A DNA stretch of 64,000 bases from an uncultured Methanobacterium sp. Its GTDB lineage: Archaea; Methanobacteriota; Methanobacteria; Methanobacteriales; Methanobacteriaceae. The stretch lies in assembly GCF_963666025.1 (NCBI RefSeq), contig NZ_OY762552.1:186001-250000 (forward strand). The letters run 5' to 3'. The notes under the pieces are model-generated. The model saw only the letters and a program-made list of their open reading frames with translations, searched no databases and was not told where the DNA came from. Numbering within the stretch: the first letter of the stretch is position 1; the number at the start of each line of letters is the position of its first letter. This document shows, in pieces, positions 19,375 to 34,953 of this stretch. The translations under genes were made by a program, and so were the position numbers.

Positions 19375-20499
19375 ATGAAATTTGCATGGATAATGGCCGA
19401 AGGTAATGTATGGGATAGGAAAAAGCAATTCATTACCACGGGACTGGAATCAGGGATGGATCACATCGTTGACTTTAGCGATATGGACAACATTCGCAAG
19501 CTGGGTAATGTGAAGCTCATCTCCGATATAGAAGACGCTGATGTGGTGCTGGTGGGCCGAAACAGTGAAGGAGATGGCACCCTCATCATACCCGATGATC
19601 TGTCTGAATCCAAGGACCTGGCCGCAGCGAAGAGATTAAAACGAAGGAATAAAAAAGTAGCTGCCTACGTGGAAATCCTCAGTAAAAAACACGAAGAACT
19701 TGCTGCCATTTTAGGAAAAGAAGCTGATTACCTCATCCTCATGGGCCGGGACTGGAAGGTTATACCTCTGGAGAACCTCATTGCAGGATTACAGGATGAA
19801 AAAGTAAAGATCATTGCTGCGGTAACCAACTATGATGAAGCAAAACTGGCCCTGGAAACAATGGAACATGGAACCGATGGTATACTGTTATGTCCCCATG
19901 AAATCAACCAGATAAAAAAGGTTGCTGAGTTAATGGAGAAAATACAGAATGAAAGTTACCAGCTTAAACCAGCCACCATCACCAAGGTGGAACCAGTTGG
20001 TATTGGAGACCGGGTCTGTGTGGACACCTGCTCCATGATGCAGTTAGGAGAAGGAATGCTGGTGGGATCCTACTCCCAGGGACTGTTCCTGGTACACAGT
20101 GAGTCCATGGAAAGTGAATACGTTGCCTCACGACCCTTCAGGGTTAACGCCGGACCAGTGCACGCCTACGTCATGACCCCTGGAAACAAGACCAAGTACC
20201 TTTCAGAACTGGAAACCGGAGACGAAGTCCTAACCGTGGATCAGAAGGGAAACAGTAAAGTAGCCATTGTGGGACGGGTTAAAATTGAAAAACGTCCGTT
20301 GATGCTGGTTGAAGCTGAATACGACGGTGTTATACTTAGAACTCTTCTTCAAAATGCAGAAACCATCCGCCTGGTCTCCGAAGATGGTAAACCCACTTCA
20401 GTGGCAGAACTGAAAGTGGGGGATAAGATAATGATTTACCTGGATCCCAATGCCCGGCACTTTGGAATGGCCATTGAAGAGACTATTATTGAGAAATAA
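19375..20499 (+). CDS. 3-dehydroquinate synthase II (archaeal)
   Basis: 374 residues, full family length. It oxidatively deaminates and cyclises the ADH synthase product to 3-dehydroquinate, with NAD. Conserved stretches are the start KFAWIMAEGNVWDRKK, GDRVCVDTCSMMQLGEGMLVGS, RPFRVNAGPVHAYVM and KYLSELETGDEVL. It is unrelated to bacterial AroB. Placed directly after ADH synthase, it completes the two-step replacement for the bacterial DAHP route. Ribosome binding site GAAGGTTA. Confidence 0.95.
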   Translation: MKFAWIMAEGNVWDRKKQFITTGLESGMDHIVDFSDMDNIRKLGNVKLISDIEDADVVLVGRNSEGDGTLIIPDDLSESKDLAAAKRLKRRNKKVAAYVEILSKKHEELAAILGKEADYLILMGRDWKVIPLENLIAGLQDEKVKIIAAVTNYDEAKLALETMEHGTDGILLCPHEINQIKKVAELMEKIQNESYQLKPATITKVEPVGIGDRVCVDTCSMMQLGEGMLVGSYSQGLFLVHSESMESEYVASRPFRVNAGPVHAYVMTPGNKTKYLSELETGDEVLTVDQKGNSKVAIVGRVKIEKRPLMLVEAEYDGVILRTLLQNAETIRLVSEDGKPTSVAELKVGDKIMIYLDPNARHFGMAIEETIIEK

Positions 20500-20879
20500 T
20501 TGTTAAAAATAAATTTAAGGGATATACACAGTAAAATTTATCTCTTAATCTTTTTTTTATTAAAGATATTCTATCTATTTAGCTAATTAGCTATTATGAC
20601 TTTTTATTTTCATGATTAAAAACTAATTAATTTAATAATTATTCTATTTTATAAATTTTTTTAAATTTATCCTGCCCACCAATGGATATCACAGGAATTT
20701 TAAACCCCGGATCGAAATAGGAGTGATATTTTTAATAGATATGATGATATTAAAAATGAATATAATGATGAGCTGATCAAAATGATGGATTAAAGAAACT
20801 CATCAATATAATAAAATTTTATGCATTTAAAAATGCTATCAGTAATTACAGGAAGTGTCGGAGAAGGTGGAATTGGTAT
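20500..20879. other. AT-rich spacer, no gene seen
   Basis: T-rich sequence after the dehydroquinate synthase (CTTTTTTTTATTA near 20550) probably terminates it. The rest is AT-rich with no SD-preceded ORF. Confidence 0.5.
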
Positions 20880-21821
20880 ATGTATATTAAAGAAATAGTA
20901 CGAGATTCATTGTTATATCCGCTTTCAAATTGGAAGAAATTTTTGATATTAGGGATTCTTGTATTTATCTCTAATTTTGACGTTGTATATACTTTAAAAA
21001 GTACAATCCATTTAAGTACAATTCACATTGCAGGTATACGCATAATCCAATTCATTGTAGAACTCTTAATCCTCGGCTACATGTTAAAAATCATGAAATC
21101 CACCTTGGATGATAAATTAAAACTCCCCAGGTTTGCTTCTTGGTATATTATGCTTACTGATGGTATCAAAGTCAGCATAATCAGCATTTTTTATTTGATC
21201 CCAGTTATCCTGTTTATAATAGCTTTTCTAATCTTATTCCCATCGAATATGGAAATTATCATAAAAAGTGCTGAATCTGGAACATCAATAATGCAAATGC
21301 TTCTATTTATGGTAACCAATTTTAATTATGACATTTATTGGACTGTTATTGCAATTTTTTACATGATCATAGTGTACCCCATTATATGGGTAGCAGCAAC
21401 CCAAATGGCTTCAAATGATAATAAAATAGGCGCAGCCTTCAAATTCCGTGAAATATTAAATAAAATCGCCGGTATAGGTTGGAAAAATTTCATCATATGG
21501 TATATTGCCATTGGAATTATCTATTTAATAATAGATATAATAAAAATTTTAATATTAACATTATTAGAATATATTTTCCAATATTATCCAATAAATTATC
21601 CTGGAATAAAAATTCTACTATTCATATACTTCTTATGTGCAGTTCTTATAACTGCATTTCTCATTGCTTATTTAGCCAGAGCTGTAGCTTTAATTTACAT
21701 ATCTGAAGGTAAACATTATCTGGAATGCGAAAATTGTGGAGGCCGCTACGAATTACAGCCGAGTGAGTCACCAGAAGATTTTGAAGAATGTGAATGTGGT
21801 GGGGAATTAAGATATCATTAG
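20880..21821 (+). CDS. DUF4013 membrane protein with C-terminal zinc ribbon
   Basis: 313 residues. Six or so hydrophobic segments follow the DUF4013 pattern of an N-terminal ILGILVFISNF helix, then VELLILGYMLKIMKS and repeated pairs in the middle. The C-terminal tail has CENCGG and CECGGELRYH, a probable four-cysteine zinc ribbon on the cytoplasmic side. Function unknown; the family is common in multiple copies in Methanobacteriales. AAGGTGGA lies about ten bases before the ATG. Confidence 0.8.
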   Translation: MYIKEIVRDSLLYPLSNWKKFLILGILVFISNFDVVYTLKSTIHLSTIHIAGIRIIQFIVELLILGYMLKIMKSTLDDKLKLPRFASWYIMLTDGIKVSIISIFYLIPVILFIIAFLILFPSNMEIIIKSAESGTSIMQMLLFMVTNFNYDIYWTVIAIFYMIIVYPIIWVAATQMASNDNKIGAAFKFREILNKIAGIGWKNFIIWYIAIGIIYLIIDIIKILILTLLEYIFQYYPINYPGIKILLFIYFLCAVLITAFLIAYLARAVALIYISEGKHYLECENCGGRYELQPSESPEDFEECECGGELRYH

Positions 21822-22123
21822 TCATATGTGCGATAGTTAAATAACTCTGTAACCTAGCTCAAATTCTATGGATTAATTTACACCGATATCTCACTAAAAA
21901 AACCAGAGAAAAATATCAACCTCCAATAACTTTATAGTCCTCATATACATCTTTAAATAATGCTATTGGAATTTAAAATATTAATAAATCACAGACCATT
22001 AAATTGGTGAAATTCAGAGAATAAAATAAGACTCATTAACACTAATAATTAAACCATAAACTCACAGGTGAAATAGATATATAAAATCACAAGTGAATTT
22101 AAGATTATAAATGGGTTATGTAA
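21822..22123. other. Spacer with promoter of the HprK-like gene
   Basis: No ORF. GATATATAAAAT at 22077-22088, about 40 bases before the next ATG, is a good TATA box. Confidence 0.5.
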
Positions 22124-23062
22124 ATGTCAACATACAATGTGGAAGTTATAAAAGCCTCAATCAAGGATGAACTATTATTGGAACTTAAAAATAAGGTTAA
22201 GTTCGAACGAAAGGCCAACATCCACGGTGCCTGTGTTAAACTTTTAACTGACAATGAGGAGTTTAAAGAGGAATGGGAAGATAACTTCAAGTTCATGAAT
22301 GAGGATATCCGTCCCCATGCCAAGATCTTCTCAACCGAAGATGGTGGAAAGCTACAGGTCCTGTATGAACCTGTTTCCAAAACCTGCATCGTTAAAAACT
22401 GTGATTATTATGGCTGGATTAAAAGCATAGCCCTGGCCACGATTTCCGATTTTTTTGAAGAATACCATTCTGAGCACCGGCGTTATTCAACCCATGGATC
22501 GGCAGTTGACTATGGCGGACATGCCATGGCCATCATCGGACCCCCAGGGACCGGTAAAACCACCTTAACCTATGGAATGCTCCAGTACGATGATTTCAAT
22601 TACATATCTGACGACTGGTTCTTCACCAGACTCTTCAACAATGCTGCAGTTGTTTATTCCTCTGAAAAGAATTCATACATTAGGGATGATTTAGCCCAGG
22701 TCTGGAAGGGATTCTCCCAAGAGGTGAACCAAGTACAGTTGGATAATAAAGGTAGAGGTATTGCTGATGTTAACACCCTTTTTAGGGGAAGAGTCAGGGA
22801 GACAAGTACCCTAAAAACCGTAGTTCTCCTAGAACGGGACCCAACAAATCCTCCTTTCCGCAAACTGGATCACAACGAAGCCCTGGATTTCATGCTGGAG
22901 AAGGATTTCTGCAACCCCCACCAGTTGATAAGGGATGAACGTAAGCTCAACATAAGGAAAAACTTCTTCCGTGAGGTATTCCAAGCAGTTGATGTTTACC
23001 TCTTGAATACCGTGGAAACTCCCCAGGAAAGTTTGGACAGGATAAAAAATCTTATAATTTGA
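22124..23062 (+). CDS. HPr kinase/PEP carboxykinase-like P-loop ATPase
   Basis: 312 residues. An N-terminal ~125-residue domain without recognised motif is followed by Walker A GPPGTGKTT (residues 139-147) and, about 15 residues later, YISDDWFF, whose paired Asp (164-165) recall the HprK/PEPCK Walker B-like LSDD. Homologues are annotated as HPr kinase-like in methanogens, which lack the sugar PTS. The C-terminal LDHNEALDFMLEKDF segment also fits the fold. A role in phosphorylating another protein or small molecule is inference. It is monocistronic. Confidence 0.75.
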   Translation: MSTYNVEVIKASIKDELLLELKNKVKFERKANIHGACVKLLTDNEEFKEEWEDNFKFMNEDIRPHAKIFSTEDGGKLQVLYEPVSKTCIVKNCDYYGWIKSIALATISDFFEEYHSEHRRYSTHGSAVDYGGHAMAIIGPPGTGKTTLTYGMLQYDDFNYISDDWFFTRLFNNAAVVYSSEKNSYIRDDLAQVWKGFSQEVNQVQLDNKGRGIADVNTLFRGRVRETSTLKTVVLLERDPTNPPFRKLDHNEALDFMLEKDFCNPHQLIRDERKLNIRKNFFREVFQAVDVYLLNTVETPQESLDRIKNLII

Positions 23063-23205
23063 TATTAATCCATATAATTTGATATAAAATAGTAACAAAT
23101 CGAATAATTTAATAAAATAGTAATTAATAGATGATTCTAAAAATCAGAGATTTAAATACTTCAAATTAACAAGAATACTAAAAAACAGCTAATCAGGTGA
23201 TTTCA

Positions 23206-23754
23206 ATGAGAGCATTTATAGCAGTTGATGTGGATAGCCGGTTATCCTACAAAATCCAGAAAATACAGAAGGATCTTAAGAAAACCCGGGCCCCATTGAA
23301 GATGGTGGAACCAGAAAACCTGCACTTCACCTTCAAATTCTTTGGTGAGATTTCCTCATCCCAGGCAGACCAGATAATCAGTATTATGCAGGACAAACTG
23401 GAAAAGTACCAGTCATTTCCACTGCACATCAAGGGAACTGGAGTTTTCCCCAAAATGGATTATATGAGGGTTATATGGTTGGGAATTGAAGATCCAAACC
23501 AGTTTTCTGAGCTTCAAAAAGACCTTGACCAGGAATTTGCCAGAATGGGATTCAAAAAGGAAAAAAGTTACATACCCCACCTCACCATAGCCCGAGTGAA
23601 GGGCCCTCAAAATAAGGAACTCTTAAAGGAGAAAATAATGGAATTAGAGTCTGTTGAAATTGGTGATATGACCCTGGAAAAACTGGTTTTAAAGAAGAGT
23701 GAACTCACCCCGGTTGGTCCAATATACACCGATGTTAAGGAATTTTTCATTTAA
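23206..23754 (+). CDS. thpR: RNA 2',3'-cyclic phosphodiesterase (ThpR/LigT)
   Basis: 182 residues. Two HxT motifs define the 2H phosphoesterase site: HFT at residues 40-42 and HLT at about 125-127. It starts MRAFIAVDVD, typical of the family. It hydrolyses 2',3'-cyclic phosphate RNA ends; reversible 2'-5' ligation is seen in vitro. A GTG at 23197 is part of the CAGGTGA ribosome binding site, so the ATG at 23206 is used. It precedes cca, another RNA end-processing enzyme, with a hairpin between. Confidence 0.93.
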   Translation: MRAFIAVDVDSRLSYKIQKIQKDLKKTRAPLKMVEPENLHFTFKFFGEISSSQADQIISIMQDKLEKYQSFPLHIKGTGVFPKMDYMRVIWLGIEDPNQFSELQKDLDQEFARMGFKKEKSYIPHLTIARVKGPQNKELLKEKIMELESVEIGDMTLEKLVLKKSELTPVGPIYTDVKEFFI

Positions 23755-23766
23755 AGATTAATAGTA

Positions 23767-23808
23767 AGGAATAACAATTAATCGTTTAAATAACGATTTA
23801 ACATTCCT
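23767..23808 (+). terminator. Nested inverted repeat between thpR and cca
   Basis: An inner stem AATCGTT/AACGATT (23780-23786 with 23792-23798) and an outer AGGAAT/ATTCCT (23767-23772 with 23803-23808), followed by TTTATAATAA. Probably the thpR terminator. Confidence 0.5.
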
Positions 23809-23876
23809 TTATAATAATTTATAATAACAATCAAACAGGCAATAAAGATTCATGAAACTACTAGAGGTAATTACAA

Positions 23877-25277
23877 GTGATTGATTTTACACAGGTTTTA
23901 GACGATATTGAACCCTCAAAAGAAGAGGTATCAAAGGTTCATGGTTTATCAAATAAGTTAATTGAAATTATAAATCTTAATGCCCATAAGGAGGGTATTG
24001 ATGGAAAGGCCGTTCTTTTAGGTTCAGTGGCTAAGAATACATGGATATCCAATGGCAATAACAGTGAAGGCAAGGACCTGGATATTGATATTTTCATTAA
24101 ATTCCCACTCACCACTTCTTTAGATGATCTGAAGGTTCATGGTCTGGAACTTGCAGAAAAATGTATAAAAGAAGTTAATGGAACTTATGAAGCACGGTAC
24201 GCTTCACACCCCTACCTCACCGGTACCATTGAAGGTTACATGGTTGATTTTGTTCCCTGTTATGATATTGAAGATTCCAGTCAACTGAAATCTGCAGTGG
24301 ATCGCACCCTTCTCCATACCCAGTACATCATGGCCAACTTGAAACCAGAACAGACCAGGGAAGTTCGTCTCCTGAAACGCTTCATGAAGATGGTGGGAAC
24401 CTATGGTTCTGAGTTCAAGGTGGGTGGATTTTCAGGATACCTATGTGAATTACTGGTAATTCATTACGGTTCCTTCATGGATGTTCTTCGAGGGGTTTTT
24501 AACCACTGGAAACCAGGGTTCGAGATTGACCTCAAGAACTACGGCACTGCCAGGTCCTTTAAGGACCCCCTGGTTGTGGTGGATCCCACGGATGGAAACC
24601 GGAATGTTTCAGCAGCCCTTACACTGCAGAAAATGGCAGAGTTCCGTGTGGCAGCAGGTAATTTCCTGGATAATCCTAAAACCTCATATTTTTATCCTAA
24701 AGCTCTTAATTTCACAAGAGAAAGTATCAGGGATGAATTTAAAAATAGGGAAACTCATTCATTCATCCTGGCTTTCCCTGCTCCGGATATTTCTGCCGAT
24801 GCCCTGCACCCCCAGATCCAGAAGACTGAAAAATCCATGGTGAAGATCATGGAAAATGAAGATTTCCGAGTTATGGGCAGTGATTCATGGAGTGATGAGG
24901 ATAAAACTGGTTTAATACTCCTGGAGATGAACACCTGGCACCTTCCTCCCTTTAAAAAACATCACGGCCCCATGGTATGGGATGATGAAAATGGAAAGAG
25001 ATTCCTTGAAAAGCATCCCGATTCATGGACCGAAGGTGAGCAGTGGGTTACACTAACTAAACGTGAATACCCTGATGCCCATTCCCTTATCCAAGGAACC
25101 CTCACACCAGATGGGATCAGGAATCTCAGGGTGGGCAAGCATTTGAAGAAGAAAATCCTGGATAAATATCAGCTGGTGGATGTTCTGGATCTGTTAATTG
25201 CAGAAGATGCAGATGAGGATATACTTAAATTCCTGTATTGCTACCTGCATAAAAATGAGCTTTTGACCAGGGATTAA
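23877..25277 (+). CDS. cca: CCA-adding tRNA nucleotidyltransferase, archaeal class I
   Basis: 466 residues. Nucleotidyltransferase motif G49-S50 is followed by Asp69 and Asp71 in DLDIDIF, with the third metal-binding Asp in YMVDFVPCYD. The rest matches the archaeal enzyme (KRFMKMVGTYGSEFKVGGFSGYLCELLVI-type segment near 165-195). It adds CCA to tRNA 3' ends without a nucleic-acid template. It starts at GTG after GAGGTAATTACAA. It is convergent with priS. Confidence 0.95.
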   Translation: MIDFTQVLDDIEPSKEEVSKVHGLSNKLIEIINLNAHKEGIDGKAVLLGSVAKNTWISNGNNSEGKDLDIDIFIKFPLTTSLDDLKVHGLELAEKCIKEVNGTYEARYASHPYLTGTIEGYMVDFVPCYDIEDSSQLKSAVDRTLLHTQYIMANLKPEQTREVRLLKRFMKMVGTYGSEFKVGGFSGYLCELLVIHYGSFMDVLRGVFNHWKPGFEIDLKNYGTARSFKDPLVVVDPTDGNRNVSAALTLQKMAEFRVAAGNFLDNPKTSYFYPKALNFTRESIRDEFKNRETHSFILAFPAPDISADALHPQIQKTEKSMVKIMENEDFRVMGSDSWSDEDKTGLILLEMNTWHLPPFKKHHGPMVWDDENGKRFLEKHPDSWTEGEQWVTLTKREYPDAHSLIQGTLTPDGIRNLRVGKHLKKKILDKYQLVDVLDLLIAEDADEDILKFLYCYLHKNELLTRD

Positions 25278-25432
25278 AGTCTATTTACCCCATAATCTAC
25301 TTTTTTACTTCTTTAAATTTTATTTTATTAATTTGAATCAAACTTATGAATTTTAACCATCATTAAATTGAATCAAAAATTAATTTGAATCAACTTTTAA
25401 AAAAAAAATCCGTAACCAAACCATTTTCTGGG

Positions 25433-26401
<969 letters not shown>

Positions 26402-26407
26402 GATATA

Positions 26408-30287
<3,880 letters not shown>

Positions 30288-30299
30288 TCAGGGTGCGCT

Positions 30300-30537
30300 G
30301 TGTTTGAATATCCGCCGATTAACGTAAAAGGTTGTATGTAGTAAATCTACAACACCAGATGAACTTGCAAAAACAGATGGATCAACAAAACCAGAAGAAA
30401 TTGCAAAGACAGATGGATCAACAAAACCAGAAGAAATTGCAAAGACAGATGGATCAACAAAACCAGAAGAAATTGCAAAAACTGATGGATTAACAAGACC
30501 GGATGAATTGTTGAAATTGATGAATGACATTATATAA
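30300..30537 (+). pseudogene. Repeat-containing small ORF with an apparent frameshift
   Basis: A GTG at 30300 following GGGTGCGCT opens MFEYPPINVKGCM and stops at TAG 30339. One base later, in the next frame, 30328-30534 runs open without a start codon: SKSTTPDELAKTDG, then repeated STKPEEIAKTDG units, ending in LMNDII and TAA at 30535. A single +1 shift near 30330-30340 would join them into a ~78-residue protein. Either the gene is frame-disrupted or a shift is programmed; no function is recognised. It lies between metG and the DUF530-like gene. Confidence 0.45.
30352..30510 (+). repeat. 36-bp tandem repeat (about 4.4 copies), codon-phased
   Basis: Full units begin at 30367, 30403, 30439 and 30475; a partial unit precedes them. 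The second and third copies are identical, the first differs by one base, and the fourth is degenerate. Each encodes A-K-T-D-G-S-T-K-P-E-E-I. Units are contiguous with no spacers, so this is not a CRISPR array. Confidence 0.85.
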
Positions 30538-30644
30538 TGAATAGAAAATTAAAAGAGGAAAAGAAGGTTTTATACCTCTATTTTCTAAATCATCATATTA
30601 AAAAAAAAAAATCCGGTGAACTTAGACTTTAATGAAGGAATACA

Positions 30645-32207
<1,563 letters not shown>

Positions 32208-32257
32208 ACACCAAAATCGTTAGTCTTAAAAAACAAACTTCCAGGAGTGTTTTCCAT

Positions 32258-32716
32258 TTGAAAGATGAAATTTACGTGAATAAACCACTGTCCTTCAGTA
32301 AGATCATGGAACTCCTGGACCAGTATCCGGATCTTAAGAAGATAAGCTGTCCCCCCAGTTTACATTCACGAATTTCACCAAAATACATTCAGGCACTGAA
32401 GGAACTGGGAGTTACTGTTGTATCAATAGAAAAGAAAGGGCGTCCCAAAAAATATAACGAAAAAGATACGGAAAATGTACAGCAGTTACTAAAATCAGGC
32501 CGTACTCCTCAAGAAATTGCAGAATCACTGAATATACCCCTGAAAACAGTATATTACCTCAAGGGCTCCCCTCTTAAACCAGGGCGGAAGATGAAATACG
32601 ATACCTTAAAAGTTAAAAAAGTTAAAAACCTTTATAAAAATGGAGTTCCAGCTAAGGATATTTCAAAAGATTTGAAAATCCCCCTTAGAACAGTTTACTC
32701 CCTATTAAAACGGTGA
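32258..32716 (+). CDS. Double helix-turn-helix protein (DUF1699-like N-terminus)
   Basis: 152 residues; TTG start. An N-terminal ~65-residue domain (SCPPSLHSRISPKYIQALKEL) resembles DUF1699. Two similar HTH units follow: LLKSGRTPQEIAESLNIPLK near residue 87 and LYKNGVPAKDISKDLKIPLR near 127, each ending TVY(Y/S)L. This is the resolvase/homeodomain-type HTH fold, so it may bind DNA. The stop lies five bases before the ATG of the MraY-like gene, so it may regulate or accompany lipid-linked glycan synthesis; inference. Confidence 0.7.
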   Translation: MKDEIYVNKPLSFSKIMELLDQYPDLKKISCPPSLHSRISPKYIQALKELGVTVVSIEKKGRPKKYNEKDTENVQQLLKSGRTPQEIAESLNIPLKTVYYLKGSPLKPGRKMKYDTLKVKKVKNLYKNGVPAKDISKDLKIPLRTVYSLLKR

Positions 32717-32721
32717 AAAAT

Positions 32722-33693
32722 ATGGAACCTAACCTTATCATCCTCTACCAGAACCTGTTTTTAACCTCGGCCATCTGTGCCCTGGTGGCATTTCTGGTAA
32801 CATTCATAAGTATGCCCCGTCTTATTAAAAAGCTGAAAGATGCAGATATAGTGGGACGAGATATCCACAAGCCATCCAAGCCCGCTGTAGCTGAAATGGG
32901 CGGTATCGGTATCCTTTTCGGATTTATAATCGGGATATTTCTAGGTATTTATTTCTATCCTGAACTTCAGTTCCAGCTCACAGTCACCTTACTGGTGATT
33001 CTCCTGGTGGGGATAGTTGGGATGGTGGATGACCTGGTAATGTTATCCTCAAAGGAAAAACTAATCCTTCTCTGGCTGGCAGGCATGCCTTTAATTTGGA
33101 TTGCACCCCCCAACGTGGGATTGCTATACATTTTAGCCATACCCATTGCAGTTTCCATTGCTGCCAATCTCACCAACATGCTGGCAGGGTTAAATGGTAT
33201 TGAATCCGGCCTGGGGGCAATTGCCATGATATCCCTTAGTATTTCCTGTATAATCATGGGCAAGTCCGATGTGGCAGTAATCAGCATGTGCATGGCCGGA
33301 GCATTACTGGCCTTCCTTTACTACAACCGACACCCTTCCAATGTGTTCCCAGGTGATGTGGGAACACTGATTATAGGGGCAACCATTGTGGTAGTGGCAT
33401 TTATTGGTAGGGTGAAGATCATTGCCCTGATTGTGCTCATACCCAACATAATAGATATGTTGCTCAAACTGTACAGTGCAGGAGTAATGGAAAGACAAAA
33501 ACACCAGCCAACTCAGGTGGGAGATGATGGGAAATTAATGGCCCCAGAATCAGGTTTTAATTCCCTTATACGATGGATTTTAAAACGTCCCATGGAAGAA
33601 AAAAATGTGGTCATCATTGTGTGGCTCATTGGATTATTCTTCGGTGCTGTTGGAATAATCCTGGCTTACGTTTTAAAAGCGCGTATGTTTTAA
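32722..33693 (+). CDS. MraY/WecA-type glycosyl-1-phosphate transferase
   Basis: About 323 residues with ten or so membrane helices. Family motifs are visible: PAVAEMGGIGI, VGMVDDL (Mg-binding Asp pair), NLTNMLAGLNGI and FPGDVGTL. Such enzymes transfer a sugar phosphate from UDP-sugar to a polyprenyl phosphate on the cytoplasmic face. In Methanobacteriales candidates are the pseudomurein precursor transferase or an AglH-like N-glycosylation enzyme; the sequence alone does not decide. A GTG at 32713 overlaps the ribosome binding site, so the ATG at 32722 is preferred. Confidence 0.9.
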   Translation: MEPNLIILYQNLFLTSAICALVAFLVTFISMPRLIKKLKDADIVGRDIHKPSKPAVAEMGGIGILFGFIIGIFLGIYFYPELQFQLTVTLLVILLVGIVGMVDDLVMLSSKEKLILLWLAGMPLIWIAPPNVGLLYILAIPIAVSIAANLTNMLAGLNGIESGLGAIAMISLSISCIIMGKSDVAVISMCMAGALLAFLYYNRHPSNVFPGDVGTLIIGATIVVVAFIGRVKIIALIVLIPNIIDMLLKLYSAGVMERQKHQPTQVGDDGKLMAPESGFNSLIRWILKRPMEEKNVVIIVWLIGLFFGAVGIILAYVLKARMF

Positions 33694-33906
33694 ATAAACG
33701 TGCTATAATCTATGTTTTGATTAAATAAACCATGTTTAAATAAACATATTCAATTTTTGTTGTATGGATACACAAAACTGTGTATAACACATTCTATATT
33801 TTGTTTAACTCATTTTAATCATTCATACATATCTCGTTGTAGCAGTGATGACCCTTTACGTCAGTCTAGACCACATACATCTACCATTTATAAATCCACC
33901 ATAAAA

Positions 33907-34812
33907 TCAGTCATAAATAGAGTTTAACAATGCCAGAGCAGCTTTTTCTATGTCTGGATCATTTAAATGTTTTATTATTTCCATGGATTGGCGAAGATAA
34001 TCAGAACCTTCATTAGTTTCACCCAGTAAAAAGTAAGCAGTCCCCATCATCAATCGGGATATGGATTCTCCTTTTTTATCGTCTATTTTCTTGAATGAAT
34101 TCAAAGATTTCTGGAAAAATTCCAGAGATTTTTTGGTTTTTTCTTCTTTTAATGTAATATCACCCATGATCAGGAGTAATGCTGCTTCACCTTTGGTATC
34201 ACCAATACTATTGGCCATAAGTTGAGCTTCCTTCAAGTTAGCCATTGGGTTTTCCAACTCTTGATAATCAGCGTAAACTGCAGATTCATCCAGAAGTCCA
34301 ATGATAACATCAAGTCTTTTCCCAATTTTCACATAATCAATGGATTCATCACCCTCATCAGAGTGCTCTTCATTAGATAATTCTGATTTTGGATGAGACT
34401 CACCTTCAACCCTTGCTTTTTTATTAGCCGCATTATCCTTGATAGCTTCAAGTTCAGCCTCACATACTTTTATTTTATTTAAAACTTCCGCTTCAAGGGG
34501 TATATTCAATGAAGAACACAGCTTAAAAGATTTATAATAGTTATCAAGAGCATTTTGAGTATCACCATTACTGATATGCACATCACCTATTAAATCTAGA
34601 ATAGTTGCTTCTTCTTTACCAAATCCTAATTCATGGTATATTCCTACCGCTTTTTCTAGAAACGCGATGGCATCATCAGTATCTCCCATTTCATACTGGA
34701 GGGTTGCAATTTCAACCATTAAATTGGCTTCAGCTTCCTGATACTCCCAGAGTTGTTCTAAAAGATTTTTGAGAGAAGTAGCATAGTCTTTTTTACCATT
34801 GAAAATTCCCAC
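33907..34812 (-). CDS. TPR repeat protein of the LC7/KaiC operon
   Basis: 301 residues from a GTG at 34812 that lies eight bases after AGGAGG; an in-frame TTG at 34818 is too close to that site. Four tetratricopeptide units are seen (VEIATLQYEMGDTDDAIAFL, DLIGDVHISNGDTQNALDNY, LLIMGDITLKEEKTKKSLEF, MMGTAYFLLGETNEGSDYL) with an acidic linker near 140-160 between the two pairs. TPRs usually serve as protein-binding scaffolds. It is the last gene of the minus-strand cluster, 141 bases from the KaiC-like gene; partner binding is inferred. Confidence 0.8.
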   Translation of the reverse strand: MGIFNGKKDYATSLKNLLEQLWEYQEAEANLMVEIATLQYEMGDTDDAIAFLEKAVGIYHELGFGKEEATILDLIGDVHISNGDTQNALDNYYKSFKLCSSLNIPLEAEVLNKIKVCEAELEAIKDNAANKKARVEGESHPKSELSNEEHSDEGDESIDYVKIGKRLDVIIGLLDESAVYADYQELENPMANLKEAQLMANSIGDTKGEAALLLIMGDITLKEEKTKKSLEFFQKSLNSFKKIDDKKGESISRLMMGTAYFLLGETNEGSDYLRQSMEIIKHLNDPDIEKAALALLNSIYD

Positions 34813-34953
34813 AAGCAATTCCTCCTATCAATCATTAAACCTTAACAATGAATATTGTACTGCAGGTTATGGAGATTTAAGCCCCATTGAACGTGCATTA
34901 TCCAGATCTATTACATAAACACTACGTAAAAAAGTTCTTAAGGCCTATTCTAG

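Noticed and set aside
20700..20880. Possible tRNA or small RNA in the AT-rich spacer before the DUF4013 gene
   Set aside because: No cloverleaf arms or T-loop consensus could be found by eye, and the small open frames lack ribosome binding sites.
30352..30510. CRISPR-like 36-bp repeats
   Set aside because: Units are contiguous without spacers and in codon phase; no cas genes are near.
30288..30530. Minus-strand ORF with SSGFVDPSVFAI repeats
   Set aside because: It is the antisense of the plus-strand repeat. The plus frame has the more protein-like unit, although it lacks an intact start.
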